A stretch of DNA of 64,000 nt from Dubosiella muris (GTDB lineage: Bacteria > Bacillota_I > Bacilli_A > Erysipelotrichales > Erysipelotrichaceae), in assembly GCF_004793885.1 (NCBI RefSeq), contig NZ_SRYG01000002.1:62001-126000 (forward strand), given 5' to 3'. This document shows positions 17,282 to 26,500 of the stretch, in pieces; positions within the stretch are counted from its first letter, which is position 1; every line of letters starts with the position of its first letter. The notes beneath the pieces are model-generated. The model worked only from the letters and a program-made list of their open reading frames with translations. It made no database searches and had not been told where the DNA came from. Made by a program: the position numbers and the translations under genes.

Positions 17282-17764
17282 TTAACTCCGGATCAAATCG
17301 TGAAATGCAATGTCGAGCACTTTTTCCAAATCGTTCGCGTTCGCCTCGATTTGCAGCCCGATTTTCCCGCCCGAAAAAAAGATCGTATCGTACAAAACGG
17401 CCTCTTCCTGGGCGAAGGTCTTCAACTCTTTTTTCATGCCCAGCGGCGAACAGCCGCCCCGAATATAGCCTGTCGTCTTTGTCAAGTCTTTCAACGGAAG
17501 CATCTCGACGTGTTTGACGCCGGCTGCTTTCGCGCACTTTTTCAAATCCAGCTCCTTGTCGACAGGAATCATAAACACGAAATACTCCTTCGTGTTGGCT
17601 TGCGTCACAAGCGTTTTAAACACCCGCTCGACAGGCTCGCCGATTTTCTCGGCCACCGCCACCCCGTCAACCGGATCATTCTTTTTATGCTCGTACGCGT
17701 GCTCTATGTATTCGATCCCGTTTTTTTCCAGGATCCGCATCGCGTTGGTCTTTTCGCGCTTCAA
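17282..17764 (-). CDS. ybaK: YbaK/EbsC-type Cys-tRNA(Pro) deacylase
   Basis: Cytoplasmic 160-residue editing enzyme that hydrolyses mischarged Cys-tRNA(Pro). The YbaK fold is recognisable over the whole length, with the family motifs RVFKTLVTQ, FVFMIPVDKELDLKK, GYIRGGCSPLGMKK and FSGGKIGLQIEA. Length is standard. The ATG overlaps the ANTAR regulator stop by four bases, so it is the last gene of the leftward glnA unit and is closed by tandem terminators. A direct nitrogen role is not expected; placement may be incidental. Confidence 0.92.
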   Translation of the reverse strand: MKREKTNAMRILEKNGIEYIEHAYEHKKNDPVDGVAVAEKIGEPVERVFKTLVTQANTKEYFVFMIPVDKELDLKKCAKAAGVKHVEMLPLKDLTKTTGYIRGGCSPLGMKKELKTFAQEEAVLYDTIFFSGGKIGLQIEANANDLEKVLDIAFHDLIRS

Positions 17765-18342
17765 GCCTCACCACTCCTTTTCATATCCATGCGCGCCAGC
17801 AGCTGGTCGGCGATTTGCGCCCGCGTCGCCCCCGTGTCCATCGCGCTTTTTTCAATGTACCGGTGCGCTTTCGCCTCGCTCCACTGGAACGTGTGCATCA
17901 ACTCCATTTTGCAGCGGTCGATCGTCTTGATCTCCACCAGCTTCTTTTGGGCGCGCGCCACCTTTTGCTCCAGACGAGCCGTCTGGTCCATGAACCGCTC
18001 CAGCATCGCAAGCACTTGCGCGACCACCATCTTGGAAACCGGCGTCGACAGCACAAACACTTTCGCCTCCCGCATCTGGTACGCCACTTGATCATACGCC
18101 TGCGGCTTGACGAACAAGAGGACGTACGTGTCGTAAACCACCGCGATTTCATGGGCTTGCTTGGGCTGCGCCAGCTTGGGCGCCAGCACGAGGTCAAAGC
18201 GCTCCCGGCTCAGCCGGTGCTTGGCTTCCACCGCGTTTTCGGCAAACACGCACGCCCCATACAACGAAGCCGGAAACAACTCCTTGTAAAGCGCGCCGCT
18301 TTTCTTTTCCGCGATGACGAGAACCTTTTTCCGCTCCTTCAT
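17761..18342 (-). CDS. ANTAR-domain transcription antiterminator
   Basis: RNA-binding regulator of 193 residues. Residues 1-115 form a receiver-like domain in which the acidic pocket and phospho-Asp are not conserved (pseudo-receiver). A coiled segment (about 117-140) leads into an ANTAR domain (about 140-190; AQKKLVEIKTIDRCK, EAKAHRYIEKSAM, ADQLL). ANTAR proteins bind hexaloop RNA hairpins to prevent terminator formation; in clostridia one of them (NitR) sits with glnA. Here it lies 8 bases after a glutamine synthetase gene and close to a divergent glnN whose leader has an ANTAR-type hairpin. The sensed signal is unknown; no domain obviously binds a ligand. Confidence 0.85.
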   Translation of the reverse strand: MKERKKVLVIAEKKSGALYKELFPASLYGACVFAENAVEAKHRLSRERFDLVLAPKLAQPKQAHEIAVVYDTYVLLFVKPQAYDQVAYQMREAKVFVLSTPVSKMVVAQVLAMLERFMDQTARLEQKVARAQKKLVEIKTIDRCKMELMHTFQWSEAKAHRYIEKSAMDTGATRAQIADQLLARMDMKRSGEA

Positions 18343-18349
18343 ACCATCC

Positions 18350-19531
18350 TCACCGGTATAAGGCGATCAGTCGTTCCGGAAGCCACTGGCGCAGCCACTC
18401 GTCCTGTACCGTTCGATTATAAGCTTCCTCTTTCGTGGACGGAAGCCGTTTGATCGTCGTCAAGTCGCAAACGATATCCAAAGGCTTTTCCAGCGGAATC
18501 TCGTTTTCGATTCCATCCAGCCCCGCCCGGATCAGCAAGCTGAAGCACAAGTACGGATCGCACAACGGATCCGGCGAGCGCAGCTCGAAAATATGGTCGT
18601 TTTTCGGATCGACGTGAATGAGCTCATGCGCATGCGCCACCGACCAGGCGATTTGATCCGGCGCGTTTTGTTTTCCCAGCCGCGCGTACGACGCCTCAAC
18701 CGGGTTCAAAAACAACGTCAACGCGTCGATATGCGCCAAAATCCCCGCCAGAAAGTGTTCGATCTGATGTCGCGGCATCGTTTTCGCGAATTTCATCTTA
18801 ATATGCATCCCGTTGCCCGGCTTGTCCTCCAGCGGCTTTGGCGAAAACTCCGCATGCAAGCCGTTTGCGTCCGCCACCGTCCGCACGACCCATTTGAACA
18901 TCGACGCCTCGTCAGCCGCCTTCAACGGCGTCGAAGAGTGAAAGTCGATCTCGTTTTGGCCCGGCCCCGCCTGGTGATAGGAGGAACGGGGCTGCAATCC
19001 CATCGTCGCCAGCGTCATGCAAATTTCGCGCCGCACGTTTTCGCCCTTGTCCTCCGGCGCGACATCCATGTATCCCGCGTAATCCAACGGCCGCCACGTG
19101 TTGTTGCCCACCTCGTCCTGCAAAAACAAGTAAAATTCAAATTGCGTCGAAATATTGAACAACACATCCATCCCGGCTGCCGCCCGCAACGCGTCCTTGA
19201 GCATTTTCCGGCAGTCGAGCGCGTACGGCTCGCCATGGGCGTCGTACAAATTGCCCACCATGCACACCACGCTGCCATCAATCGAGCGCCACGGCAAAAT
19301 CGTCAACGTCGAAATATCGGGTTTGACATAAAGCGTCGCGTCTTTCAACGAAGACAAGCCAAAAATCGCGTTCGCGTCGATCGCGATGCCATGCTTCAGC
19401 GCCTTGGGCAAAAGATCCGGCAAAATCGAAATATTCTTTTGAATGCCAAACACGTCAAAAAACGCCAGCCGGATAAACCGGACATCCTCCTCTTCAATAA
19501 AATGCAGTAATTCTTCTATTGTTGTCATCAT
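18350..19531 (-). CDS. glnA: Short type I-like glutamine synthetase
   Basis: ATP-dependent ligase making glutamine from glutamate and ammonia, cytoplasmic. 393 residues, about 50 shorter than usual GlnA. Catalytic-domain motifs are visible: FEFYLF, SYHQAGPGQNEIDF, NGMHIKMKF, NPVEASYARLG and the arginine in ELRSPDP. No adenylylation-site tyrosine region of the beta type is evident. The ATG at 19531 (or 19528) is preceded by AGAGGA and GGAG; a TTG further up is less likely. It heads a unit with the ANTAR regulator and ybaK. Because it is divergent from the full type III enzyme, one of the two may have a specialised or regulatory role. Confidence 0.82.
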   Translation of the reverse strand: MMTTIEELLHFIEEEDVRFIRLAFFDVFGIQKNISILPDLLPKALKHGIAIDANAIFGLSSLKDATLYVKPDISTLTILPWRSIDGSVVCMVGNLYDAHGEPYALDCRKMLKDALRAAAGMDVLFNISTQFEFYLFLQDEVGNNTWRPLDYAGYMDVAPEDKGENVRREICMTLATMGLQPRSSYHQAGPGQNEIDFHSSTPLKAADEASMFKWVVRTVADANGLHAEFSPKPLEDKPGNGMHIKMKFAKTMPRHQIEHFLAGILAHIDALTLFLNPVEASYARLGKQNAPDQIAWSVAHAHELIHVDPKNDHIFELRSPDPLCDPYLCFSLLIRAGLDGIENEIPLEKPLDIVCDLTTIKRLPSTKEEAYNRTVQDEWLRQWLPERLIALYR

Positions 19532-19548
19532 AATCTCCAATCCTCTTC

Positions 19549-19577
19549 ATTATAAAGAGCTATGTAAAAAATGAAAA
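19549..19577 (-). promoter_or_regulatory. Promoter of glnA-ANTAR-ybaK
   Basis: Minus strand TTTTCA (19577-19572), 17 bases, TATAAT (19554-19549). The leader would be only about 11-14 bases long, so this unit has no room for an attenuator. Confidence 0.6.
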
Positions 19578-19638
19578 CAAAAAAATTCATTTCATCGGTT
19601 TCCAAAGTGTTTGATTCGTCTTTGAAAGCTTTTATCTA

Positions 19639-19671
19639 TTTTCTGAAACAAATGAAATAATTTTCAGAAAA
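19639..19671. repeat. Inverted repeat between the divergent glutamine synthetase promoters
   Basis: TTTTCTGAAA (19639-19648) and TTTTCAGAAAA (19661-19671) form a dyad just upstream of the glnN -35 box. It is a candidate operator; it does not match the Bacillus GlnR consensus TGTNA-N7-TNACA. Confidence 0.45.
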
Positions 19672-19674
19672 TGG

Positions 19675-19702
19675 TTGACATCTTTCGGTGAACCGCTATA
19701 AT
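19675..19702 (+). promoter_or_regulatory. Strong sigma-A promoter of glnN
   Basis: Perfect TTGACA (19675-19680), 16 bases, perfect TATAAT (19697-19702). Transcription should start near 19709, giving a leader of about 87 bases. Confidence 0.85.
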
Positions 19703-19714
19703 AAGGGCATGTCA

Positions 19715-19776
19715 ACGGCAAAGGCGTCGTAAAGCATTCCCAATGGGATGACTCTACCCGCTTTTGCCGTTTTTTT
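19715..19776 (+). promoter_or_regulatory. glnN leader attenuator with ANTAR-type hexaloop hairpin
   Basis: Two exclusive structures. Terminator: ACGGCAAAGGCG (19715-19726) pairs with CGCTTTTGCCGT (19759-19770; 12 pairs, one G-U), followed by T residues to 19776. Alternative: ACGGC (19715-19719) pairs with GTCGT (19726-19730; one G-U pair), closing the six-base loop AAAGGC with A at position 1 and G at position 4, the loop signature known for ANTAR targets. Forming the small hairpin would block the terminator stem. Only one such hexaloop is visible; a second hairpin (19735-19750) has loop CCAATG, which does not match. Confidence 0.75.
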
Positions 19777-19795
19777 ATCAAGAAGGAGAATCAAT

Positions 19796-21889
19796 ATGGA
19801 TAAGGTCACAGAAATGTACGGCACCAACGTATTTAACGAACAAACGATGCGCCAGCGGCTCCCGAAAGAAACGTTCAAGGAACTGGAAAAAACCATTCAG
19901 GACGGCAAACCGCTCAACATCAAAATCGCCAACGCCGTCGCCCACGCGATGAAAGTTTGGGCGATTGAAAAAGGCGCCACCCACTTTACGCACTGGTTCC
20001 AGCCAATGACCGGCGTCACCGCCGAAAAACACGACAGCTTCATCAATCCCCAGGACGATGGAACGGTCATCATGGAATTTTCCGGCAAAGAACTCATCAA
20101 AGGCGAACCCGACGCGTCCAGCTTTCCAAACGGCGGCCTTCGCGCCACGTTTGAAGCCCGCGGCTACACGGCGTGGGATCCGACAAGCTACGCGTTCATC
20201 AAAAACGGCGTCCTGTGCATTCCGACCGCCTTTTGTTCCTATACCGGATTCGCGCTCGACAAAAAAACGCCGCTGCTTCGCTCGATGGAGGCCATCAGCA
20301 GGCAGGCGCTGCGCGTGCTCAAGCTTTTCGGCAACGAGGACGTCCGCTCCGTCAAAACGACGCTCGGTCCCGAGCAGGAATACTTCCTCGTCGACAAGCA
20401 ATACTTTGAGCAACGCAAAGACTTGATTTACACCGGCCGCACCTTGTTTGGCGCCCCGGCCCCGAAAAACCAGGAAATGGAAGACCACTATTTCGGCACC
20501 ATTAAGTCCCGCGTCCAAAAATTCATGAACGAGCTCAACGAGGAGTTGTGGAAGCTTGGCATTAGCGCCAAAACGGAACACAACGAAGTCGCCCCGGCCC
20601 AGCACGAGCTCGCCCCGGTCTTCTCGACGACGAACATCGCGGTCGACCACAACCAGCTCACGATGGAAATCATCCAGCGCGTCGCCAAAAAGCACGACCT
20701 CGTCGCCCTGCTGCATGAAAAACCGTTCGACGGCATCAACGGATCGGGCAAGCACAACAACTGGTCGATTTCCACCGACACCGGCGTCAATTTGCTCGAA
20801 CCCGGCGACACGCCGTATGAAAACGCCCAGTTCCTCTTGTTTTTGACGGCCATCATCAAAGCCGTCGACGAGCACCAGGATTTGCTGCGCCTCGCCGTGG
20901 CGACCGCCGGCAACGACCATCGCCTGGGCGCCAACGAAGCGCCTCCGGCCATTATCTCGATCTTTTTAGGCGACGAGCTGACCGCCGTGCTCGAATCCAT
21001 TGAAAACGACACGACGTACGATGGCGTCGGCAAGGAACTTATGAAAATCGGCGCCGACGTGCTGCCAAAATTCACAAAGGACACGACCGACCGCAACCGG
21101 ACTTCGCCGTTCGCCTTCACCGGCAACAAATTCGAGTTCCGCATGCCGGGCAGCGCCCTCTCCGTCGCCCAGCCAAACATCATGCTCAACACCGTCATCG
21201 CGGACGTGTTGTGCGACTTTGCCAACGAGCTGGAAAACGCCGACGATTTCGAAAGCGCGCTCCACGCGCTCATCCAGCGCACGCTCAAGCAGCACAAGCG
21301 CATCGTCTTCAACGGCAACGGCTATGACGACGCGTGGGTCGAGGAAGCCAAGCGACGCGGCCTGCTCAATTTAAAAACGACTGTCGACGCCCTGCCGTAC
21401 AGCATCCTGCCGGAAAACATCGCCCTGTTCGAGCGCCAAGGCGTCCTCAGGCGCGACGAAATCGTTTCCCGCTACGAAATCATGATGGAAGAGTACACCA
21501 AAGTGCTCAACATCGAGGCGCTGACGATGATCGACATGGCCAAAAAACAAATTTTGCCTTCCATCGTCCGATTCGAAAAAGAGCTGGCCGACACGATCGT
21601 ATTGAAACGAGCCGTGCTGGAAACCTTGCCATCCAGCTACGAAACGGGCACGCTTGAAGCTATCTCGACCGCGATGGAGCAAGCGTTCGCGGCACTCAAA
21701 GCACTGGAAGTCAAAGTCGCCGAGCTGCACCAAATCGACGATTTCGAACTGGCCGCCGCGTTTGTACGCGATGTCATCATTCCCGCCATGGACAGCTTGC
21801 GGGCGCCATGCGACCAGCTTGAAATGCTGACCGACACCGAACTCTGGCCGTTCCCGACGTACGGAAAACTGTTGTTCGGCATCATCTAA
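19796..21889 (+). CDS. glnN: Type III glutamine synthetase
   Basis: Cytoplasmic glutamine synthetase of the large GSIII class, 697 residues, close to the usual 700-730. Family motifs are clear: HWFQPMTG with [51 protein letters not shown] and [19 protein letters not shown]. The ATG at 19796 follows AGAAGGAG; the open frame continues upstream through the leader, so the inner start is chosen. The leader terminator implies expression depends on antitermination, most simply by the divergent ANTAR protein. First of four rightward nitrogen genes. Confidence 0.95.
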   Translation: MDKVTEMYGTNVFNEQTMRQRLPKETFKELEKTIQDGKPLNIKIANAVAHAMKVWAIEKGATHFTHWFQPMTGVTAEKHDSFINPQDDGTVIMEFSGKELIKGEPDASSFPNGGLRATFEARGYTAWDPTSYAFIKNGVLCIPTAFCSYTGFALDKKTPLLRSMEAISRQALRVLKLFGNEDVRSVKTTLGPEQEYFLVDKQYFEQRKDLIYTGRTLFGAPAPKNQEMEDHYFGTIKSRVQKFMNELNEELWKLGISAKTEHNEVAPAQHELAPVFSTTNIAVDHNQLTMEIIQRVAKKHDLVALLHEKPFDGINGSGKHNNWSISTDTGVNLLEPGDTPYENAQFLLFLTAIIKAVDEHQDLLRLAVATAGNDHRLGANEAPPAIISIFLGDELTAVLESIENDTTYDGVGKELMKIGADVLPKFTKDTTDRNRTSPFAFTGNKFEFRMPGSALSVAQPNIMLNTVIADVLCDFANELENADDFESALHALIQRTLKQHKRIVFNGNGYDDAWVEEAKRRGLLNLKTTVDALPYSILPENIALFERQGVLRRDEIVSRYEIMMEEYTKVLNIEALTMIDMAKKQILPSIVRFEKELADTIVLKRAVLETLPSSYETGTLEAISTAMEQAFAALKALEVKVAELHQIDDFELAAAFVRDVIIPAMDSLRAPCDQLEMLTDTELWPFPTYGKLLFGII

Positions 21890-21908
21890 AAACAAAATGC
21901 AAGTCAAC

Positions 21909-21930
21909 CACCGACAGGAAACTGTCGGTG
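21909..21930 (+). promoter_or_regulatory. Strong hairpin between glnN and asnB
   Basis: CACCGACAG-GAAA-CTGTCGGTG: nine perfect base pairs closed by a GAAA tetraloop, followed by TACTTTT. It could partly terminate or mark an mRNA processing/stability point, adjusting glnN against the downstream genes. Confidence 0.6.
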
Positions 21931-21951
21931 TACTTTTCAGGAGGTAAACGT

Positions 21952-23538
21952 ATGTGTACGATATTTGGAACCACAAACTACAAACTTGGCGAAAGCCGCA
22001 TTGCCAAAGCGCTGGAAAAAACAACGACTCGCGGTCCCGACGACCAGCGCATCGAACCGTTTGAATCGGGCTGGCTTGGCTTTCAGCGCCTCGCTATCAT
22101 GGGCCTGCACGACGAAGGCATGCAGCCTTTTCACGCCCCGAACGGTTCCATGGTCGTATGCAACGGCGAAATTTACGGATTCCGCCCGATCAAAGAAGAA
22201 CTCGAAGCCAAAGGCTACACGTTCCAATCCGATTCGGATTGCGAAATCCTGCTGCCGCTTTACGAGGAATATGGATGCGAGATGTTTAAACGACTCGACG
22301 CCGAGTTCGCCTGCGTCTTGTACGACGCCCGATCCAAGCAGCTTGTCGCCGCCAGGGATCCAATCGGCATCCGGCCGCTCTTTTACGGCTACGACAAAGA
22401 AGGCTTCCTCTATTTCGCCTCGGAAGCGAAAAACCTCGTCGGCCTCGTCGATCCCGTGCTCCCCTTCCCGCCGGGCTACTACTGCATCGGACACCACTTC
22501 GTGAAGTACGCCGACGTCAGCGACATTCGCTCGTACCATGACGACGACATGGAGCAAATCGCCACGTCCATTCACGACTTGCTCATCGAAGGCGTCAAAA
22601 AGCGCCTCGATGCCGACGCCCCGGTCGGCTACCTGCTTTCGGGCGGGCTGGACTCCTCGCTCGTGTGCGCCATCGCCCAGCGCGAAAGCGACAAGCCGAT
22701 TCGCACATACGCCATTGGCATGAGCGCGGATGCCATCGACTTGAAATACGCCAGGGAAGTCGCCGACTACATCGGCAGCGACCACCACGAAATCGTCATC
22801 GACGACCACGACGTACTCGACAGCCTCGACGAAATCGTCGCCGCTTTGGGCACCTACGACATCACCACGATCCGCGCCAGCGTCGGCATGTATTTGTTGT
22901 GCAAAGCCATACGCCAAACAAGCGATGTGCGCGTTTTGCTGACTGGCGAGATTTCCGACGAGATGTTCGGCTACAAATACACGGACTTCGCGCCAAGCGC
23001 CGAAGCGTTCCAGGCCGAAGCCGAAAAACGGATGCGCGAAATCTACATGTACGACGTGCTGCGGGCCGACCGCTGCATCGCCTCGCACTCGATGGAGGCG
23101 CGCGTTCCGTTTGGCGACTTGAAATTTGTCGACTACGTCATGCACATCGACCCGGCCCGCAAGCTGAACACGTACGGCAAAGGCAAATACTTGCTGCGCC
23201 ACGCGTTCGCGGCCGACAACCTGCTTCCCTATTCGATCCTGATGCGGGAAAAAGCGGCGTTTTCGGACGCGGTCGGCCATTCGATGACCGACACCATCAA
23301 GCGCTACGCCAACGCTTTGTATACCGACGAGGCGTTCGAGCAAAAAGCGAAGCGCTACACCCACGCCACGCCATACACGAAAGAGGCGCTGTTGTACCGG
23401 GAGCTGTTCGAAAAGCACTATCCGGGCCAAAGCCGGATGGTCAAGGACTTCTGGCTGCCAAACCAGACATGGGAAGGCTGCCAAGTCAGCGATCCATCCG
23501 CCCGCTACTTGTCCAACTACGGGGACAGCGGCGTATAA
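21952..23538 (+). CDS. asnB: Glutamine-hydrolysing asparagine synthetase B
   Basis: Cytoplasmic enzyme converting aspartate, glutamine and ATP to asparagine. 528 residues: an N-terminal class II amidotransferase domain with the nucleophile Cys2 right after the initiator (MCTIFG) and NGEIYG, then a synthetase domain with the PP-loop LLSGGLDSSLVCAIA (about 230-244) and GEISDEMFGY. The start at 21952 is fixed by Cys2 and an AGGAGG seven bases upstream. It links the glutamine made by GlnN to asparagine synthesis, and is followed after 16 bases by gltB. Confidence 0.94.
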   Translation: MCTIFGTTNYKLGESRIAKALEKTTTRGPDDQRIEPFESGWLGFQRLAIMGLHDEGMQPFHAPNGSMVVCNGEIYGFRPIKEELEAKGYTFQSDSDCEILLPLYEEYGCEMFKRLDAEFACVLYDARSKQLVAARDPIGIRPLFYGYDKEGFLYFASEAKNLVGLVDPVLPFPPGYYCIGHHFVKYADVSDIRSYHDDDMEQIATSIHDLLIEGVKKRLDADAPVGYLLSGGLDSSLVCAIAQRESDKPIRTYAIGMSADAIDLKYAREVADYIGSDHHEIVIDDHDVLDSLDEIVAALGTYDITTIRASVGMYLLCKAIRQTSDVRVLLTGEISDEMFGYKYTDFAPSAEAFQAEAEKRMREIYMYDVLRADRCIASHSMEARVPFGDLKFVDYVMHIDPARKLNTYGKGKYLLRHAFAADNLLPYSILMREKAAFSDAVGHSMTDTIKRYANALYTDEAFEQKAKRYTHATPYTKEALLYRELFEKHYPGQSRMVKDFWLPNQTWEGCQVSDPSARYLSNYGDSGV

Positions 23539-23554
23539 ACAAAGGAGGAACACT

Positions 23555-26500
23555 ATGCGATTTACCATGAACGAACACGACGCCTGCGGAATTGGAGCCG
23601 TCGTCCAAATCAACGGGCAAAAAAGCCACCAGGTCGTCGACCAGGCGCTGCAAATCGTCGAAAAGCTCGAGCACCGGGCCGGCAAGGACGCCTGCGGCAC
23701 CGTCGGCGACGGCGTCGGCATCCTGCTGCAAATTTCGGATTCCTTCTTCTCAACGCTGCCTTTCGCGCTCGGACAAGCCGGCGACTATGGCGTGGGGATG
23801 TTCTTTTTTCCGCAAGACAGCCTCAAGCGAAACCAGGCGATGAAGCTGTTCGAAACGATCGTCGCCAAAAAGGGGGCCGAATGGATCGGCTGGCGCGACG
23901 TGCCGTGCGATCCGTCCATTCTCGGACAGGCGGCGCTCGACTGCATGCCCGCCATCGTGCAAGGCTTTGTCAAACGGCCCGAAAGCGTCCAGCCCGGACT
24001 GGATTTCGACCGCCTGCTCTACTTGATTCGGCGCGAGTTTGAAAAGTGCGCCAAAGACACGTACGTCGCCTCGCTTTCGTCGCGCACGATTGTTTACAAA
24101 GGAATGTTTTTAGTCGACCAGCTGCGCCAGTTTTACTTTGACTTGCAAGACGAGCGCTATCAAAGCGCGATCGCGATCGTCCACTCGCGCTTCTCGACCA
24201 ACACCACGCCATCGTGGCAGCGCGCCCATCCTAACCGCCTCATCGCCCACAACGGCGAAATCAACACGATCCAGGGCAACGAAAACCGCATGCTGGCCCG
24301 CGAGGAAAGCATGCATTCGGCTCTCATCGAGTCCGCCTATCAGGAAGTTTTACCCGTCATGGACGTGACAGGCTCGGATTCCGCGCGGCTGGACAACACG
24401 CTGGAGTTTTTCATGATGAACGGCATGGACCTGGTCAAAGCGCTCATGATCACGATTCCGGAGCCTTTCAAGCACACGAAAATGAGCCAGGCGAAAACCG
24501 ACTTCTACCACTACTTTGCCACGATGATGGAACCATGGGACGGCCCGGCCGCCATCGTGTTCTCGGATGGCGATATTGTCGGCGCCCAGCTTGACCGCAA
24601 CGGACTGCGGCCGGCCCGCTACTGCATCACGAAAGACGGATTGCTTGTCCTCTCTTCCGAAACGGGCGTTCTGGATTTGCCAGCCGATCAAATCGTTGAA
24701 AAATCGCGGCTCGAGCCTGGCCGCATGCTGGTGATCGACACCAAAGGCGAAGGCCTGATCCAAGACGAGGATCTCAAAGCACGCTACGCCAGCGAGCATC
24801 CGTACGGCGAATGGCTCCACCAGTATTTAGTCCATTTGAAAGATTTGCGCGCGCCCGACAAAAAGACGCGTCTGCACACCCAGGCGCAGCGCGACGCGTT
24901 GTACAAGTTTTTCGGCTACACGTACGAGGACATGAAAGAACAAATCTTGCCAATGGCCAAAACGCACAAGGAGCCGATCGCCAGCATGGGAACGGACATT
25001 CCGATCGCGCCGTTTTCCAAACGCAATCCGCCGCTGTTTCAATATTTCAAGCAGCTCTTTGCCCAGGTTACGAATCCGCCCATCGACTCGCTGCGCGAAC
25101 AAGTCGTCACCGACACGACCGTGTACATTGGCTCGGATGGCAACCTGCTTCACGACACCGGCAAAAACTGCCGCGTTTTGGAAATCGAGCATCCGATTTT
25201 GGACGCGCAAGACATGGATAAAATCAAAAATCTCGACCGGGACGGGTTCCATCCGCACATTTTATCGACGTTGTTTTACCGGGGCATGCCGCTCAAAGAC
25301 GCCATCGACCATTTGTTTGTCGAAGCGGATCGGGCGTATCGCAACGGCGCCAACATCTTGATCTTGTCCGATCGCGGCGTCGACGAAAGCCATGTCGCCA
25401 TTCCTTGTCTGCTCGCTGTCTCGGCGCTGGAGCAGCACTTGATCCGGACGAAGAAAAAAACCGCCGTCTCGCTCATTGTGGAAAGCGGCGAACCCAAACG
25501 CGTGCACGACTTCGCGTGCCTGCTTGGCTATGGGGCCAGCGCCATCCATCCTTATTTGGCGCATGAGTGCATCCAGGAAATGATCAGCCTCGACATTTTG
25601 GACAAAGAGCCAAGCCGCGCCATCGCCGACTACAACGAGGCGATTTTAGGCGGTATCGTCAAAATCGCGTCTAAAATGGGCATTTCCACGCTCCAGTCGT
25701 ACCAGGGTGCGCAAATCTTTGAAGCCATCGGCATCCACCAGGACGTCATCGACACGTATTTCACGAACACAGTGTCGCGCATTGGCGGCATCACGCTGGC
25801 CGAAATCGAACACGACGTGCTCGTCCACCACGACAAAGCGTTCGATCCTTTGCGTCTTGGCGTGGACACGTCGCTGGATTCGATCGGCTTCCACAAGCTA
25901 CGTAGCGGCAAAGACAAGGAAGACCATTTGTACGACCCGAAAACGATCGTCCTGCTGCAAAAAGCGTGCCAGGAAGGCGACTATGACGTGTTCAAGCAAT
26001 ACAGCGAACGGCTGCACGCCGAGCACCACCCGCACACGCTGCGCTCGTGCATGGAATTCCAGTCGAGCCGCGAGCCGGTCGCAATCGACGAAGTCGAAAG
26101 CGTCGCCTCCATCGTCCGCCGCTTCAAAACGGGCGCGATGTCGTATGGCTCGATTTCGCAAGAAGCCCACGAGTGCATGGCGATCGCGATGAACACGATT
26201 GGCGGCAAGTCCAACTCCGGCGAGGGCGGCGAAGAGCCGCAACGCTTTGGCACCTTGCGCAACAGCGCCATCAAGCAAGTCGCTTCCGGGCGATTTGGCG
26301 TGACGAGCGAATACCTCGTCTCGGCTAAGGAAATCCAAATCAAAATGGCGCAAGGCGCCAAGCCGGGCGAAGGCGGCCATTTGCCAGGCAACAAGGTGTA
26401 TCCGTGGATCGCGAAAACGCGCTGCTCCACGCCAGGTGTCACCTTGATTTCTCCGCCGCCGCACCACGACATTTACTCGATCGAGGACTTGGCGCAGCTC

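Noticed and set aside
21937-23721. 594-codon minus-strand open frame opposite asnB
   Set aside because: Antisense to a well-supported AsnB; composition (Val/Arg/Asp/Phe-rich) is that of the complementary strand of a G+C-rich gene.
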